Below, piece after piece: positions 35,113 through 43,553 of a stretch of 43,553 bases of DNA. Source of the DNA: Streptococcus cristatus. GTDB taxonomy: Bacteria > Bacillota > Bacilli > Lactobacillales > Streptococcaceae. The notes below the pieces were generated by a model, which saw nothing but the letters and a program-made list of their open reading frames with translations, was not told where the DNA came from and did no database searches. The stretch lies in the NCBI RefSeq assembly GCF_008369405.1, contig NZ_VSJJ01000010.1, positions 1-43,553 on the forward strand. The letters run 5' to 3'. The position numbers and the translations under genes are program-made. The stretch's first letter is position 1. Every line of letters begins with the position of its first letter.

Positions 35113-35958
35113 ATGAGACACCAGCAAAATATCTTGGCCATCATCGAAAGCTGTTACGACACTATGACCGATGTCGAAAAGCGGATTGCCGACTATTTTT
35201 TGAATCCGACCGATATAGAAGGGGATCTGTCCTCCCTCGAAGTAGCGCAAACCTTGCACATCTCACAGGCGGCCTTGACCCGTTTTGCAAAAAAATGTGG
35301 CTTTAAGGGCTATCGGGAGTTCAACTTCCAATATCTCCAACAACTGAAAATTAGCAAAACGGAGCATACAAATCTGAAAAATGATTCGTCCCGCCAAGTC
35401 CTACGCAACTATATTCAAATTCGGCAACAAACCGAGGACTTGATTGACGAAAAAAGATTGGAGCGCGTAGCCCAGCTGATTGAAAAAGCAGATCGTGTCT
35501 ATTTTTTTGGCACGGGAAGCTCGGGGCTCGTCGCTCGCGATATGAAACTACGCTTCATGCGCTTAGGGGTTATTTGTGAAGCCCTGACAGATGCGGATGG
35601 CTTTGCTTGGACAACGAGCATTTTAGACAAAAACTGCCTAGTCATCGGCTTTTCTCTTTCAGGTCAAACCCCATCCATTATTGACAGCCTGATTGATGCT
35701 AAGGGCATGGGAGCCAAGACTGTGTTAATCACTGGTCAGCCTGATTTGATTAAAGAAGACTTTTCAGAAATCATCCCAGTTGCAATTCAAAATAAACCCC
35801 AGTTTATCCAACGAATCTCAGCTCAGTTCCCAATGTTGCTGATGATTGACATACTTTACGCCTTTTTCCTAGAAATAGACCGCGAGAGAAAGGAAAAAAT
35901 CTTCAATAGTTACTGGGAAAACCACAAACTTAACGGTTATTACCGTAGACATCAATAA
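35113..35958 (+). CDS. nanR: RpiR family regulator, likely NanR
   Basis: The 281-residue regulator has an N-terminal RpiR-type helix-turn-helix (about 1-75, with VEKRIADYFLNP and LHISQAALTRFAKKCGFKGYREF) and a C-terminal SIS sugar-phosphate-binding domain (about 125-255, YFFGTGSSGLVARDMKLRF, GFSLSGQTPS). It likely senses a sialic acid breakdown product such as ManNAc-6-P and controls the convergent nan genes, as NanR does in pneumococci. The effector is inferred from family and position. It ends at a strong terminator. Confidence 0.85.
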   Translation: MRHQQNILAIIESCYDTMTDVEKRIADYFLNPTDIEGDLSSLEVAQTLHISQAALTRFAKKCGFKGYREFNFQYLQQLKISKTEHTNLKNDSSRQVLRNYIQIRQQTEDLIDEKRLERVAQLIEKADRVYFFGTGSSGLVARDMKLRFMRLGVICEALTDADGFAWTTSILDKNCLVIGFSLSGQTPSIIDSLIDAKGMGAKTVLITGQPDLIKEDFSEIIPVAIQNKPQFIQRISAQFPMLLMIDILYAFFLEIDRERKEKIFNSYWENHKLNGYYRRHQ

Positions 35959-35959
35959 A

Positions 35960-35986
35960 ATCCAGCAGAAACCTGTTGGATTTTTT
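35960..35986 (+). terminator. nanR terminator
   Basis: ATCCAGCAG (35960..35968) and CTGTTGGAT (35973..35981) form a 9-bp stem with one G-T pair and a four-base loop, followed by six T. Confidence 0.85.
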
Positions 35987-36002
35987 GCATGTTCTTTACA
36001 GC

Positions 36003-36039
36003 CTTACTCTAAACAATGACTAAACTGACTTAGAGTAAG
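36003..36039. other. Perfect 10-bp inverted repeat
   Basis: CTTACTCTAA (36003..36012) and TTAGAGTAAG (36030..36039) are exact inverse copies with a 17-base spacer and no T tract. A second, looser pair (CTGGTT/AACCAG) follows. It lies between the convergent nanR and ROK kinase genes. Possible roles are an mRNA 3' structure or a repeat remnant. Confidence 0.5.
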
Positions 36040-36151
36040 ATTCTGGTTGTACTGGTTTCCTATGTAACTCCTTAAAATCTGAACCAGACCCAACTCACCC
36101 CAGCCACTTGAAAGTCGGCTAACTATCGATGGAAGAAGCATTACTAAAACA

Positions 36152-36184
36152 CAAGAAACCTGAGGTCACCCCCAGGTTTGCTTG
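36152..36184 (-). terminator. Terminator of the nan operon
   Basis: AAACCTG (36156..36162) pairs with CAGGTTT (36173..36179), extended by CAAG/CTTG on the outside. On the minus strand it is followed by TTGTGTTTT. It lies a few bases past the ROK gene stop codon. Confidence 0.65.
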
Positions 36185-36186
36185 GA

Positions 36187-37071
36187 TTACTGATGTTTAT
36201 TTTTAAAGTGGTAGTAGGCTCCGAACATGCCTGCCGTATTTTGGTGATAGGCAAAGGCTAGTTTGGTCTTCTCAGCTATGCTCGGTACCAGAGCATCCTT
36301 GAGAGCCGCTTGGATACGCGGTCGGAGGATAGCCTCTTGTCCCATAATACCACCGCCCAAGATGACGATTTCCGGATTGACGACATAGCAGATATTGGCA
36401 ATGCCCTGCCCCAGATAGCCTACCATGCGGTCAATTCCTTTGATACAGAAGGGATTGCCCTCGGTCGCTTCTTTGAAAATCCTGCGACCATTCCAGAGAG
36501 AGGGATCATCTCCGTGCAAGTCAGCGACATATTGAACCAAGGCTGTGGTAGAAGCTACATCCTGAAAAGCCCCATCCGGCAGGTGGAGATAGCCTACTTC
36601 GCAGGCTGAGTTGCTAAAGCCGTGAAAAACTTGCCCATCCGCTACTAAACAGCCTCCAATCCCTGTCCCAATTGTCAGGCAGACAGCAATTTTTGCTCCC
36701 TTACCATGGCCAGACATGACCTCAGCCAGACCGGCACAGTTGACGTCGTTCTCAATCTCGCAAGGAATGGAAAATTCCTCCTCTAAGACCTTCTTAAATT
36801 GCGTCCCAGCATAGTTAGGAATCTGAGGACCAGCGTAAAAGATTTCTCCCTTGTCTGGATCGACCATGCCAGCTGAGGAGATACAAATCCCCTCAATTGA
36901 ACCAGCCTGCACATAATCAGCAACTATCTTTTGAACCGTACGCATAATCTCTGGACCACCCTTATGGGCTTCCGTAGGTATTTCATGGGCTTCTACCAAC
37001 GTTTCGTGGTCGTCTATCAGGCCGTATTTGATATTGGTACCGCCAATGTCAATCGTAACATAATTTCCCAT
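36187..37071 (-). CDS. nanK: ROK family kinase, likely N-acetylmannosamine kinase
   Basis: The 294-residue sugar kinase has the ATPase phosphate loop YVTIDIGGTNIKYGLI, the catalytic ENDVNCAGLAE and the CLTIGTGIGGCLVADG turn. The usual ROK zinc-binding cysteine cluster is missing: the place reads SACEVGYLHLPDGAFQDV. From its position after the lyase it likely phosphorylates ManNAc to ManNAc-6-P. The start at 37071 has GAAGGA at good spacing; an ATG six bases earlier overlaps that site. It is the last gene of the nan operon. Confidence 0.8.
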   Translation of the reverse strand: MGNYVTIDIGGTNIKYGLIDDHETLVEAHEIPTEAHKGGPEIMRTVQKIVADYVQAGSIEGICISSAGMVDPDKGEIFYAGPQIPNYAGTQFKKVLEEEFSIPCEIENDVNCAGLAEVMSGHGKGAKIAVCLTIGTGIGGCLVADGQVFHGFSNSACEVGYLHLPDGAFQDVASTTALVQYVADLHGDDPSLWNGRRIFKEATEGNPFCIKGIDRMVGYLGQGIANICYVVNPEIVILGGGIMGQEAILRPRIQAALKDALVPSIAEKTKLAFAYHQNTAGMFGAYYHFKNKHQ

Positions 37072-37089
37072 AAGCATCCTTCTTTCTTT

Positions 37090-38007
37090 TTAGAGGAAGC
37101 GCTTCTTAGTTTCTTGAATCAAGGCCGCTGCTGCTTCTACGACTGGACGGTCTGCGTCTACGACTGGTGTCAAAGGAGCACGGACAGAGCCGATAGTCAG
37201 TCCTTCGTTGAGCTTGAGAACTTCTTTGATAACAGCATACATATTGCCGTGAGCACTAGTTAGCTTGCCGATAATGTCGTTAATGGCAAACTGCAACTCT
37301 TTGGCTCTTTCTAGTTCCTTGTCTGCAATCAGTTGATTAAGCTTGAGGAAGAGCTCTGGCATAGCCCCGTAGGTGCCACCAATTCCAGCTGCCGCTCCCA
37401 TGAGACGACCGCCCAAGAACTGCTCATCTGGACCGTTAAAGACCAAATGGTCACTGCCTCCAAGTGCTGCAAAAGTTTGGATATCCTGAACTGGCATAGA
37501 GGAATTTTTCACCCCAATCACGCGCTCATTTTTCAGCATTTCCTTATAAAGACTCGGAGTTAGCGCTGCACCAGCCAATTGCGGAATATTATAAATCACA
37601 AAATCGGTATGTGGGGCAGCCGCACTGATATCATTCCAGTACTGAGCGACAGAGTATTCTGGCAGACGGAAATAAATCGGCGGAATAGCCGCAATGGCAT
37701 CAACTCCTAGAGCTTCAGCGTGTTTGGCTAACTCAATACTGTCTTTAGTATTATTGCAGGCTACGTGAGCAATGATGGTCAGTTTGCCCTTAGCAACTTT
37801 CATTACTTCTTCCAAAATTACTTTTCTGTCGGCCACGCTCTGGTAGATACATTCGCCTGACGAGCCGTTGACATAGAGACCTTGCACGCCCTTGTCGATG
37901 AAATACTCCACCAAAGCGCGAGTCCGCTCCGGGCTGATTTCACCCTCCTCGTCATAACAGGCATAAAAAGCCGGTATGACGCCGTGATATTTCTTTAAAT
38001 CTTTCAT
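37090..38007 (-). CDS. nanA: N-acetylneuraminate lyase
   Basis: The 305-residue class I aldolase cleaves sialic acid to pyruvate and ManNAc. VNGSSGECIYQS binds the carboxylate, YNIPQLAG carries the catalytic Tyr, and RVIGVKNSS the Schiff-base Lys (about residue 165). It is close to pneumococcal sialic acid lyases and not to dihydrodipicolinate synthase. The ATG at 38007 is 11 bases from GGAG; an in-frame TTG at 38013 has the better spacing and cannot be excluded. In streptococci the name nanA is also used for a sialidase; this gene is the lyase. Confidence 0.92.
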   Translation of the reverse strand: MKDLKKYHGVIPAFYACYDEEGEISPERTRALVEYFIDKGVQGLYVNGSSGECIYQSVADRKVILEEVMKVAKGKLTIIAHVACNNTKDSIELAKHAEALGVDAIAAIPPIYFRLPEYSVAQYWNDISAAAPHTDFVIYNIPQLAGAALTPSLYKEMLKNERVIGVKNSSMPVQDIQTFAALGGSDHLVFNGPDEQFLGGRLMGAAAGIGGTYGAMPELFLKLNQLIADKELERAKELQFAINDIIGKLTSAHGNMYAVIKEVLKLNEGLTIGSVRAPLTPVVDADRPVVEAAAALIQETKKRFL

Positions 38008-38040
38008 TTTCAAATTTTCTCCAAATGTACTAATTGTAGA

Positions 38041-38691
38041 TTATAGACTGCTGTATTTAGCGAAGATTTTTTCCAAAATAGGAAGCTGCAAAAAAGCCAG
38101 ACCTGCAAAGCCGATAAAGGCAAAGAGGGAAAATCCTAACAGCAACACAAAGCCTGAACTATAGATGATGACAAGGATCGCAGCTACAACCGCCATCATG
38201 ACAACAAACCAAGGAAAATTCAGACTTACAATCACTAGGCTGGTCTGTAAAATGTCTCTAAAAGACATGAGAAATTTACCAGCCAAGGGATAAACGCAAA
38301 GAGAAAGCAGGATTGTAAAAATAATCATTCCAAAACAAACCGCCTTTAAAACTTGGAAAGACAGGGCTTCCTGCGTCCGAAAAAGCAGGAGGTCAAAGAG
38401 ACTGAAGCCGACTAAAGCCAATTCCAGCAAGCCCAGTTTGAGTCCTTGCTTCCAATTTTCTCGAAAGATTCGAGTGTAAGTTCTGATTACTTTTACCCGA
38501 CGGTTTCCCTTGATTTCAAAAAGTGTTTGATAGAGGCTGATCTTGGCAACCCCAATGGTCACCAAGGGCAGACAAGACAAGAGAAAGAGAAGATTGACCG
38601 TCATCAAATCTAGGATTTTCTCACAGATTTGCATGAAAAAATTATCCGTATCAAATATAGCTCTGATGAGTCCTGTTCCTTTATCTGACAT
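38041..38691 (-). CDS. DUF624 (YesL-like) membrane protein
   Basis: The 216-residue protein has five to six membrane segments (about 28-48, 95-120, 125-145, 160-200) and the N-terminus FDTDNFFMQICEKILDLMTVN typical of DUF624. Such proteins sit beside sugar ABC transporter genes; their role is unknown. The start at 38691 has AAGGAG at good spacing. It lies between the anomerase and lyase genes on the same transcript. Confidence 0.8.
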   Translation of the reverse strand: MSDKGTGLIRAIFDTDNFFMQICEKILDLMTVNLLFLLSCLPLVTIGVAKISLYQTLFEIKGNRRVKVIRTYTRIFRENWKQGLKLGLLELALVGFSLFDLLLFRTQEALSFQVLKAVCFGMIIFTILLSLCVYPLAGKFLMSFRDILQTSLVIVSLNFPWFVVMMAVVAAILVIIYSSGFVLLLGFSLFAFIGFAGLAFLQLPILEKIFAKYSSL

Positions 38692-38746
38692 AAGTTTCTC
38701 CTTTCTCTGCCAGCCTGGCACACTCAAAAATCTCGCTAGCCTAGGA

Positions 38747-39199
38747 CTAGTCTATTAAAACTTTAAAAAGATACTTTCTGACATTTTCTTCCAGACCCGC
38801 ATAGCCATTTGGCTGATGGGCCTCTCCTGGAAAGAAAATCGCAAAATTATGGTAACCCAACAAGAGAGGATAACGATTTTGACAATGAACAAAGCCGATA
38901 TCTGCCTCTTCATCAAAAGCCACTGCCTCATCAACCATCTGGCTACCATAGGCAGAATATTCATGCCCTGCTACTAACAGATGAAAATCTGCATATTTTT
39001 TATGATACTCAAATTGATCATTGGTCTCTTGATTGAGGGTATTTTCCTGAACCAAGAGAAAGACCTTGTCTCCATCCACTTCATAGCGTCCCAAGTCAAA
39101 GCTGTCTTTGCGGTGCTCATAGAGATAATCAATCGCTTTATCCAGATTCGGATGAAGGCCCTTGTAACGAGTCACATTTTTTAAATCGTCAAAAATCAT
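38747..39199 (-). CDS. nanQ: YhcH/YjgK family protein, likely sialic acid anomerase
   Basis: The 150-residue cupin-like protein belongs to the YhcH/YiaL family. E. coli NanQ (YhcH) of this family speeds the alpha-to-beta change of N-acetylneuraminate. FEYHKKYADFHLLVAGHEY and the later AIFFPGEAHQPN hold the metal-binding His and Glu residues. It sits directly after the permease genes and before the lyase, fitting a step between uptake and cleavage. Confidence 0.82.
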   Translation of the reverse strand: MIFDDLKNVTRYKGLHPNLDKAIDYLYEHRKDSFDLGRYEVDGDKVFLLVQENTLNQETNDQFEYHKKYADFHLLVAGHEYSAYGSQMVDEAVAFDEEADIGFVHCQNRYPLLLGYHNFAIFFPGEAHQPNGYAGLEENVRKYLFKVLID

Positions 39200-39224
39200 A
39201 GTTTTATTTCCTCTATTGAGTGCC

Positions 39225-40055
39225 TTATCCTTTGACAGCTCCCATAGTAATCCCTTGGGTGAAGGATTTTTGGAAGATGAGGAAAACTGCTACGATTGGC
39301 ACTGCCGCCAAAGCCGCACCGGCCATAATCAGACCGTAGTTGGTTGCCATCTCAGCCTGCATAGTCGCAACCCCTAACGAAATCGTCAGATTATTCCGCG
39401 AGGTCAACATTACGAGCTGCATGAAGTAGTCATTCCAAGTGTTGATAAAGGTGAAGATTGCCAGAGCAGCAAAGCCTGGTTTGACGATAGGAAAGGCTAC
39501 ACTCCAGAAGGTCCGGATTTCACCACAACCGTCGATCTTAGCTGATTCCAGAAGCTCTGTCGGGATATTTTCACTAAACTGCTTCATAAGGAAGACCCCG
39601 AACGGCCAGCCAACTAAAGGTAAAATTACTGCCCAAAGAGTATCGTGGATTCCCATAAAATTGACAATCCGCACTAGAGGTACTAGGACAACCTGCTTAG
39701 GCAAGGCCATAGCCGCGATAAAGATTGCAAAGAGAATCCGTTGCCCGTAAAAGCGTTTCTTAGCCAAAACGTAACCAGCTAGAGATGATGTCGCACAAAC
39801 CAAGAACATGGTCGCCAGCGAAATAAAGACACTGTTCCACATCCACTGCAAAGCTGGATTTTGAACGGCTAATTGCTGGAAGTTCTCTGTTGTCGGGTTT
39901 TGTGGCCACCATTGAGGCGGAATCATAATTGTATCCGGCTGAGATTTAAATGCTCCAGTCAGAATCCAATAGAATGGAAAGATAAAGAGCACGGTCAAAA
40001 GTGCTAAAATCACAGATGAGAACACTTTAAATGAACTAATTTTTTGAGGTTTCAT
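39225..40055 (-). CDS. satC: Sialic acid ABC transporter permease SatC
   Basis: The 276-residue permease (MalG type) has six membrane segments and the EAA loop ESAKIDGCGEIRTFWSVAFPIVKPG, which contacts the ATPase. The start at 40055 has AAGGAG at good spacing; an upstream in-frame start at 40127 would lie within satB and is rejected. It pairs with SatB to form the transmembrane path. Confidence 0.88.
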   Translation of the reverse strand: MKPQKISSFKVFSSVILALLTVLFIFPFYWILTGAFKSQPDTIMIPPQWWPQNPTTENFQQLAVQNPALQWMWNSVFISLATMFLVCATSSLAGYVLAKKRFYGQRILFAIFIAAMALPKQVVLVPLVRIVNFMGIHDTLWAVILPLVGWPFGVFLMKQFSENIPTELLESAKIDGCGEIRTFWSVAFPIVKPGFAALAIFTFINTWNDYFMQLVMLTSRNNLTISLGVATMQAEMATNYGLIMAGAALAAVPIVAVFLIFQKSFTQGITMGAVKG

Positions 40056-40071
40056 ATTCCTGCTCCTTTCT

Positions 40072-40959
40072 TTAATATTCCACATCGTTACCGAGGATCT
40101 TGAACTGAGCGAAACTGATAATCGCAATCATAATCGCTAGAAAGACTCCCATGGTGTTTGCATAGCCATATTCAGATAGCTTGAAGGCTTTTTCATATAG
40201 ATAGTACATAAGCGTACTAGTTGAATAGTTTGGTCCACCTGATGTCAACAGCTGAATCAAGGCGAAACATTGGAATGAGTTAATAGTTGTGATGATAGCA
40301 ATATAAAGTGTCGTTGGTAAAAGACTCGGCCATTTGATTTTCCAAAAGACTTGCATCTCTGTTGCCCCATCCACACGCGCAGCTTCCACTAGAGAATTAT
40401 CGATATTTCCCATAGCTGCAATGTAGAGAATGATCGGCTGACCGACAGATGTTGTCAGCAAAATAACGATGATAGCCATCAGAGCCCAGTGTTTATCGCC
40501 CAACCAAGAAATGTTTTGGTTGATGATGTGCCCAGATTTCAAAACAAAGTTCAAAATACCAGACAGGGGATCGTAGATCCACTTCCACACAACCGTCACG
40601 GCAACACTACCTGTAACAACTGGTAGGAAGAAGACGAAACGGTAAAAGGAGCGAGAAACAGCATTCATCTCATAGGTTTGTGAAGCTACAAACAAAGAGA
40701 AGAGCACAACTACCGGAACAGAGCCGATTACAATAATGACTGTATTAATAAGTGACTTAACAAAAACTGGATCATTGAACATCCGAATGTAGTTATCAAA
40801 CCCAACGAATGTAAATGAGGTCATTGTATAATTAAAGAAACTAGTGATAAATCCCATTATCATAGGCGCCAAAACAAATACTGTAAAGAATATAAGAATT
40901 GGAGCTAAAAACGCATATGATACTAGGGTTTCTTTCATTCTGATTTTATTGACTTTCAC
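40072..40959 (-). CDS. satB: Sialic acid ABC transporter permease SatB
   Basis: The 295-residue permease (MalF type) has six membrane segments and the EAA loop VEAARVDGATEMQVFWKIKWPSL. It begins with a GTG (40957..40959) nine bases after AGAGGGG; a downstream ATG (KVNKIRM-KETL) has no site. It follows satA by 95 bases, which hold an intergenic stem. Confidence 0.88.
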   Translation of the reverse strand: MKVNKIRMKETLVSYAFLAPILIFFTVFVLAPMIMGFITSFFNYTMTSFTFVGFDNYIRMFNDPVFVKSLINTVIIVIGSVPVVVLFSLFVASQTYEMNAVSRSFYRFVFFLPVVTGSVAVTVVWKWIYDPLSGILNFVLKSGHIINQNISWLGDKHWALMAIIVILLTTSVGQPIILYIAAMGNIDNSLVEAARVDGATEMQVFWKIKWPSLLPTTLYIAIITTINSFQCFALIQLLTSGGPNYSTSTLMYYLYEKAFKLSEYGYANTMGVFLAIMIAIISFAQFKILGNDVEY

Positions 40960-40997
40960 AATGAGTTACCCCTCTTTCAAGATTTTCTGACAAAATA

Positions 40998-41038
40998 CCC
41001 CTTTTTCCATTTTTAGAGACTGACAACAGAAAAAGGGG
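40998..41038 (-). other. Stem between satA and satB
   Basis: CCCCTTTTT (40998..41006) and AAAAAGGGG (41030..41038) pair perfectly. On the minus strand the stem is soon followed by TATTTTGTC. It lies 16 bases past the satA stop codon. Such stems often allow more binding protein than permease to be made. Confidence 0.65.
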
Positions 41039-41054
41039 CGGATTTTAAACTTGC

Positions 41055-42422
<1,368 letters not shown>

Positions 42423-42436
42423 CTACCTGCCTATTG

Positions 42437-42480
42437 GAGAATGGGACGGACCTCTTTCATTAGGCGCCCCAGCCTCGTTT
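42437..42480 (-). other. Short relative of the family 1 repeat ends
   Basis: GAGAATGGGAC at the left and CCCAGCCTCG at the right match the two ends of the family 1 repeat, but the ~130 bp middle is missing and the inner bases are different. It lies in the satA leader. It may be an internally deleted copy or chance. On the transcribed strand it can form a partial stem. Confidence 0.4.
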
Positions 42481-42497
42481 TTCCTGTGTTATTTCTC

Positions 42498-42511
42498 TGG
42501 ACAAGCGTCCA
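42498..42511. promoter_or_regulatory. Perfect palindrome in the satA leader, candidate operator
   Basis: TGGAC-AAGC-GTCCA is an exact 5-bp inverted repeat with a four-base centre. It sits 11-24 bases after the likely -10, near the start of transcription, where a repressor would act. NanR is a candidate ligand; its site was not known to me. Confidence 0.4.
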
Positions 42512-42521
42512 CCAATATTTG

Positions 42522-42550
42522 ATTAAAATCCTAAACTTTTAAAAGTACAA
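42522..42550 (-). promoter_or_regulatory. Possible satA promoter
   Basis: On the minus strand TTGTAC (42545..42550) and TTTAAT (42522..42527) are 17 bases apart. This is the best fit in the gap after the ATPase gene. It would allow satABC and downstream genes to be transcribed apart from the ATPase gene. Strength appears moderate. Confidence 0.4.
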
Positions 42551-42615
42551 TCACTCCTTTTCTGTGACCTTTCTTTTATCCTAAAATAAAGTCAGTCAGT
42601 TCATTTTAGGTTGTT

Positions 42616-43553
42616 TTACAAAGTAATTCGTTTTTGAGTCTCACTGTCAAACAGATGACTCTTAGGTAATTTGAAAGTGAAGCGGAGCTTCGAACCTGGC
42701 TCCAGATAATTGGAAGCATCTACCTTGGCTGAAAACTCTTGGCTGCCCACCTTACAGTAGAGCACTGAGTCACTACCCAGCAACTCTGACACGACAACTT
42801 CCGCATCTACTACGTCGCCAGGGAAAGTATCCTCCACAATCAAGTCCGCTGAGATATCCTCTGGTCGGATACCCAAGATGACTTTCTTACCTTGGTAGCC
42901 TTTTTCTGTCAAAAGCTTCTCTTGACCACCTGTCAGGGTAAGATTGAGTTGATCACCATCAGTCAGTTGATGACCAGATACCATCACTTCAAAGAAGTTC
43001 ATAGCTGGACTGCCGATGAAGCCTGCAACAAACTTATTCGCTGGTTCATTGTAGAGCTCTTGCGGACTTCCGACTTGCTCAATCCGGCCGATGGTCCCCG
43101 TTCCCGCTTCGTTTTTCGTCGCCGACATGATAACAATGCGGTCGGCCAAGGTCATTGCCTCGGTTTGGTCGTGGGTAACGTAGATAGTGGTCGCTCCTAT
43201 ACGGCGGTGGATCTTAGCAATCTCAGCACGCATGGATACCCGTAGTTTCGCATCCAAGTTTGACAAAGGCTCATCCATCAGGAAGACCTTGGCATCTCGG
43301 ACGATGGCCCGTCCCATGGCAACCCGCTGACGTTGACCGCCAGACAAGTCCGCTGGTTTGCGGTCTAAAAATTCTTTCAAACCAAGAATTTCAGCTACTT
43401 CATGAACCCGCTTGTCAATATCTTCCTTGCTGTACTTGCGAAGCTTGAGCCCGAAAGCCATGTTGTCATAGACTGTCATGTGCGGATAGAGGGCATAGTT
43501 CTGGAAGACCATGGCGATATCACGGTCCTTGGGAGCAATATCATTGACCAGAG
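42616..43553 (-). CDS. ABC ATPase, MsmK/UgpC family (partial, 5' end outside window)
   Basis: The visible 311 residues run from before the Q-loop to the C-terminus; the Walker A part lies past the right edge. Present are IAMVFQNYALYPHMTVYDN (Q-loop), LSGGQRQRVAMGRAIVRD (signature), VFLMDEPLSNLDAKLR (Walker B), and YVTHDQTEAMTLADRI (H-loop). The C-terminal domain (about 180-311) is the MalK-type regulatory domain, KVILGIRPEDI. In pneumococci the shared ATPase MsmK powers SatABC from elsewhere in the genome; here the gene is next to satA on the same strand. It ends 241 bases before satA. Confidence 0.9.
   Translation of the reverse strand, partial: LVNDIAPKDRDIAMVFQNYALYPHMTVYDNMAFGLKLRKYSKEDIDKRVHEVAEILGLKEFLDRKPADLSGGQRQRVAMGRAIVRDAKVFLMDEPLSNLDAKLRVSMRAEIAKIHRRIGATTIYVTHDQTEAMTLADRIVIMSATKNEAGTGTIGRIEQVGSPQELYNEPANKFVAGFIGSPAMNFFEVMVSGHQLTDGDQLNLTLTGGQEKLLTEKGYQGKKVILGIRPEDISADLIVEDTFPGDVVDAEVVVSELLGSDSVLYCKVGSQEFSAKVDASNYLEPGSKLRFTFKLPKSHLFDSETQKRITL

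Overview
The window is chromosomal DNA of a low-GC Streptococcus, most likely of the sanguinis/mitis side of the genus. The evidence is the S10-spc-alpha ribosomal supercluster in firmicute order with secY, adk and infA, zinc-type S14 and L36, a Pol I without proofreading residues, a DUF6287 lipoprotein pair and a SatABC-type sialic acid locus. No rRNA or tRNA gene lies inside. A very strong minus-strand promoter at the left edge (32..60) may drive a stable RNA just outside.

Layout. (1) 1..1590: leftward promoter, then a glutamate-cysteine ligase-like gene. (2) 1804..16255, all minus strand: 29 genes from rpsJ to rplQ, transcribed right to left from a promoter at 16394..16422 and ended by a long hairpin terminator at 1631..1685. 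Several intergenic gaps in this operon hold hairpins, including a structured element at 9474..9576. (3) 16630..24000: a nucleoside-kinase-like gene, tgt, a divergent DUF975 membrane protein, an alpha-L-fucosidase, two tandem lipoproteins plus the decayed 3' end of a third copy, a P-loop kinase and a CoA-binding protein. (4) 24420..29596: polA, a YcxB-like protein, a HAD phosphatase and a MATE transporter. (5) 29623..32150: a degenerate polymorphic-toxin island with an orphan HNH toxin C-terminus and three immunity genes, two of which look frameshifted at six-base homopolymers. (6) thrC and a GNAT acetyltransferase. (7) 35113 to the right edge: a sialic acid catabolism locus. It has an RpiR regulator, ROK kinase, N-acetylneuraminate lyase, DUF624 protein, YhcH-type anomerase, the ABC permeases and binding protein, and a partial MsmK/UgpC ATPase cut by the window end.

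Two dispersed repeat families stand out. Family 1 is a 173-177 bp element with GAGNNTGGGAC-type inverted ends and four copies (19418, 22881, 24086, 33885). Family 2 is a ~103 nt element with two copies (9474..9576 and 24313..24414). Each copy of family 2 starts 5-6 nt after the stop codon of the upstream gene, and the pair shows compensatory changes in several stems, so it looks like a conserved RNA fold.

Gene cooperation: the left third makes ribosomes, RNA polymerase alpha, the Sec channel, adenylate kinase and IF-1 as one growth-coupled unit. The right fifth imports sialic acid (SatABC plus ATPase), equilibrates its anomers, cleaves it to ManNAc and pyruvate, and phosphorylates ManNAc. ManNAc-6-P epimerase is not in the window. 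The fucosidase and sialic acid genes both point to host-glycan foraging, and both fucosidase and nanR have catabolite-response-like sites at their promoters.
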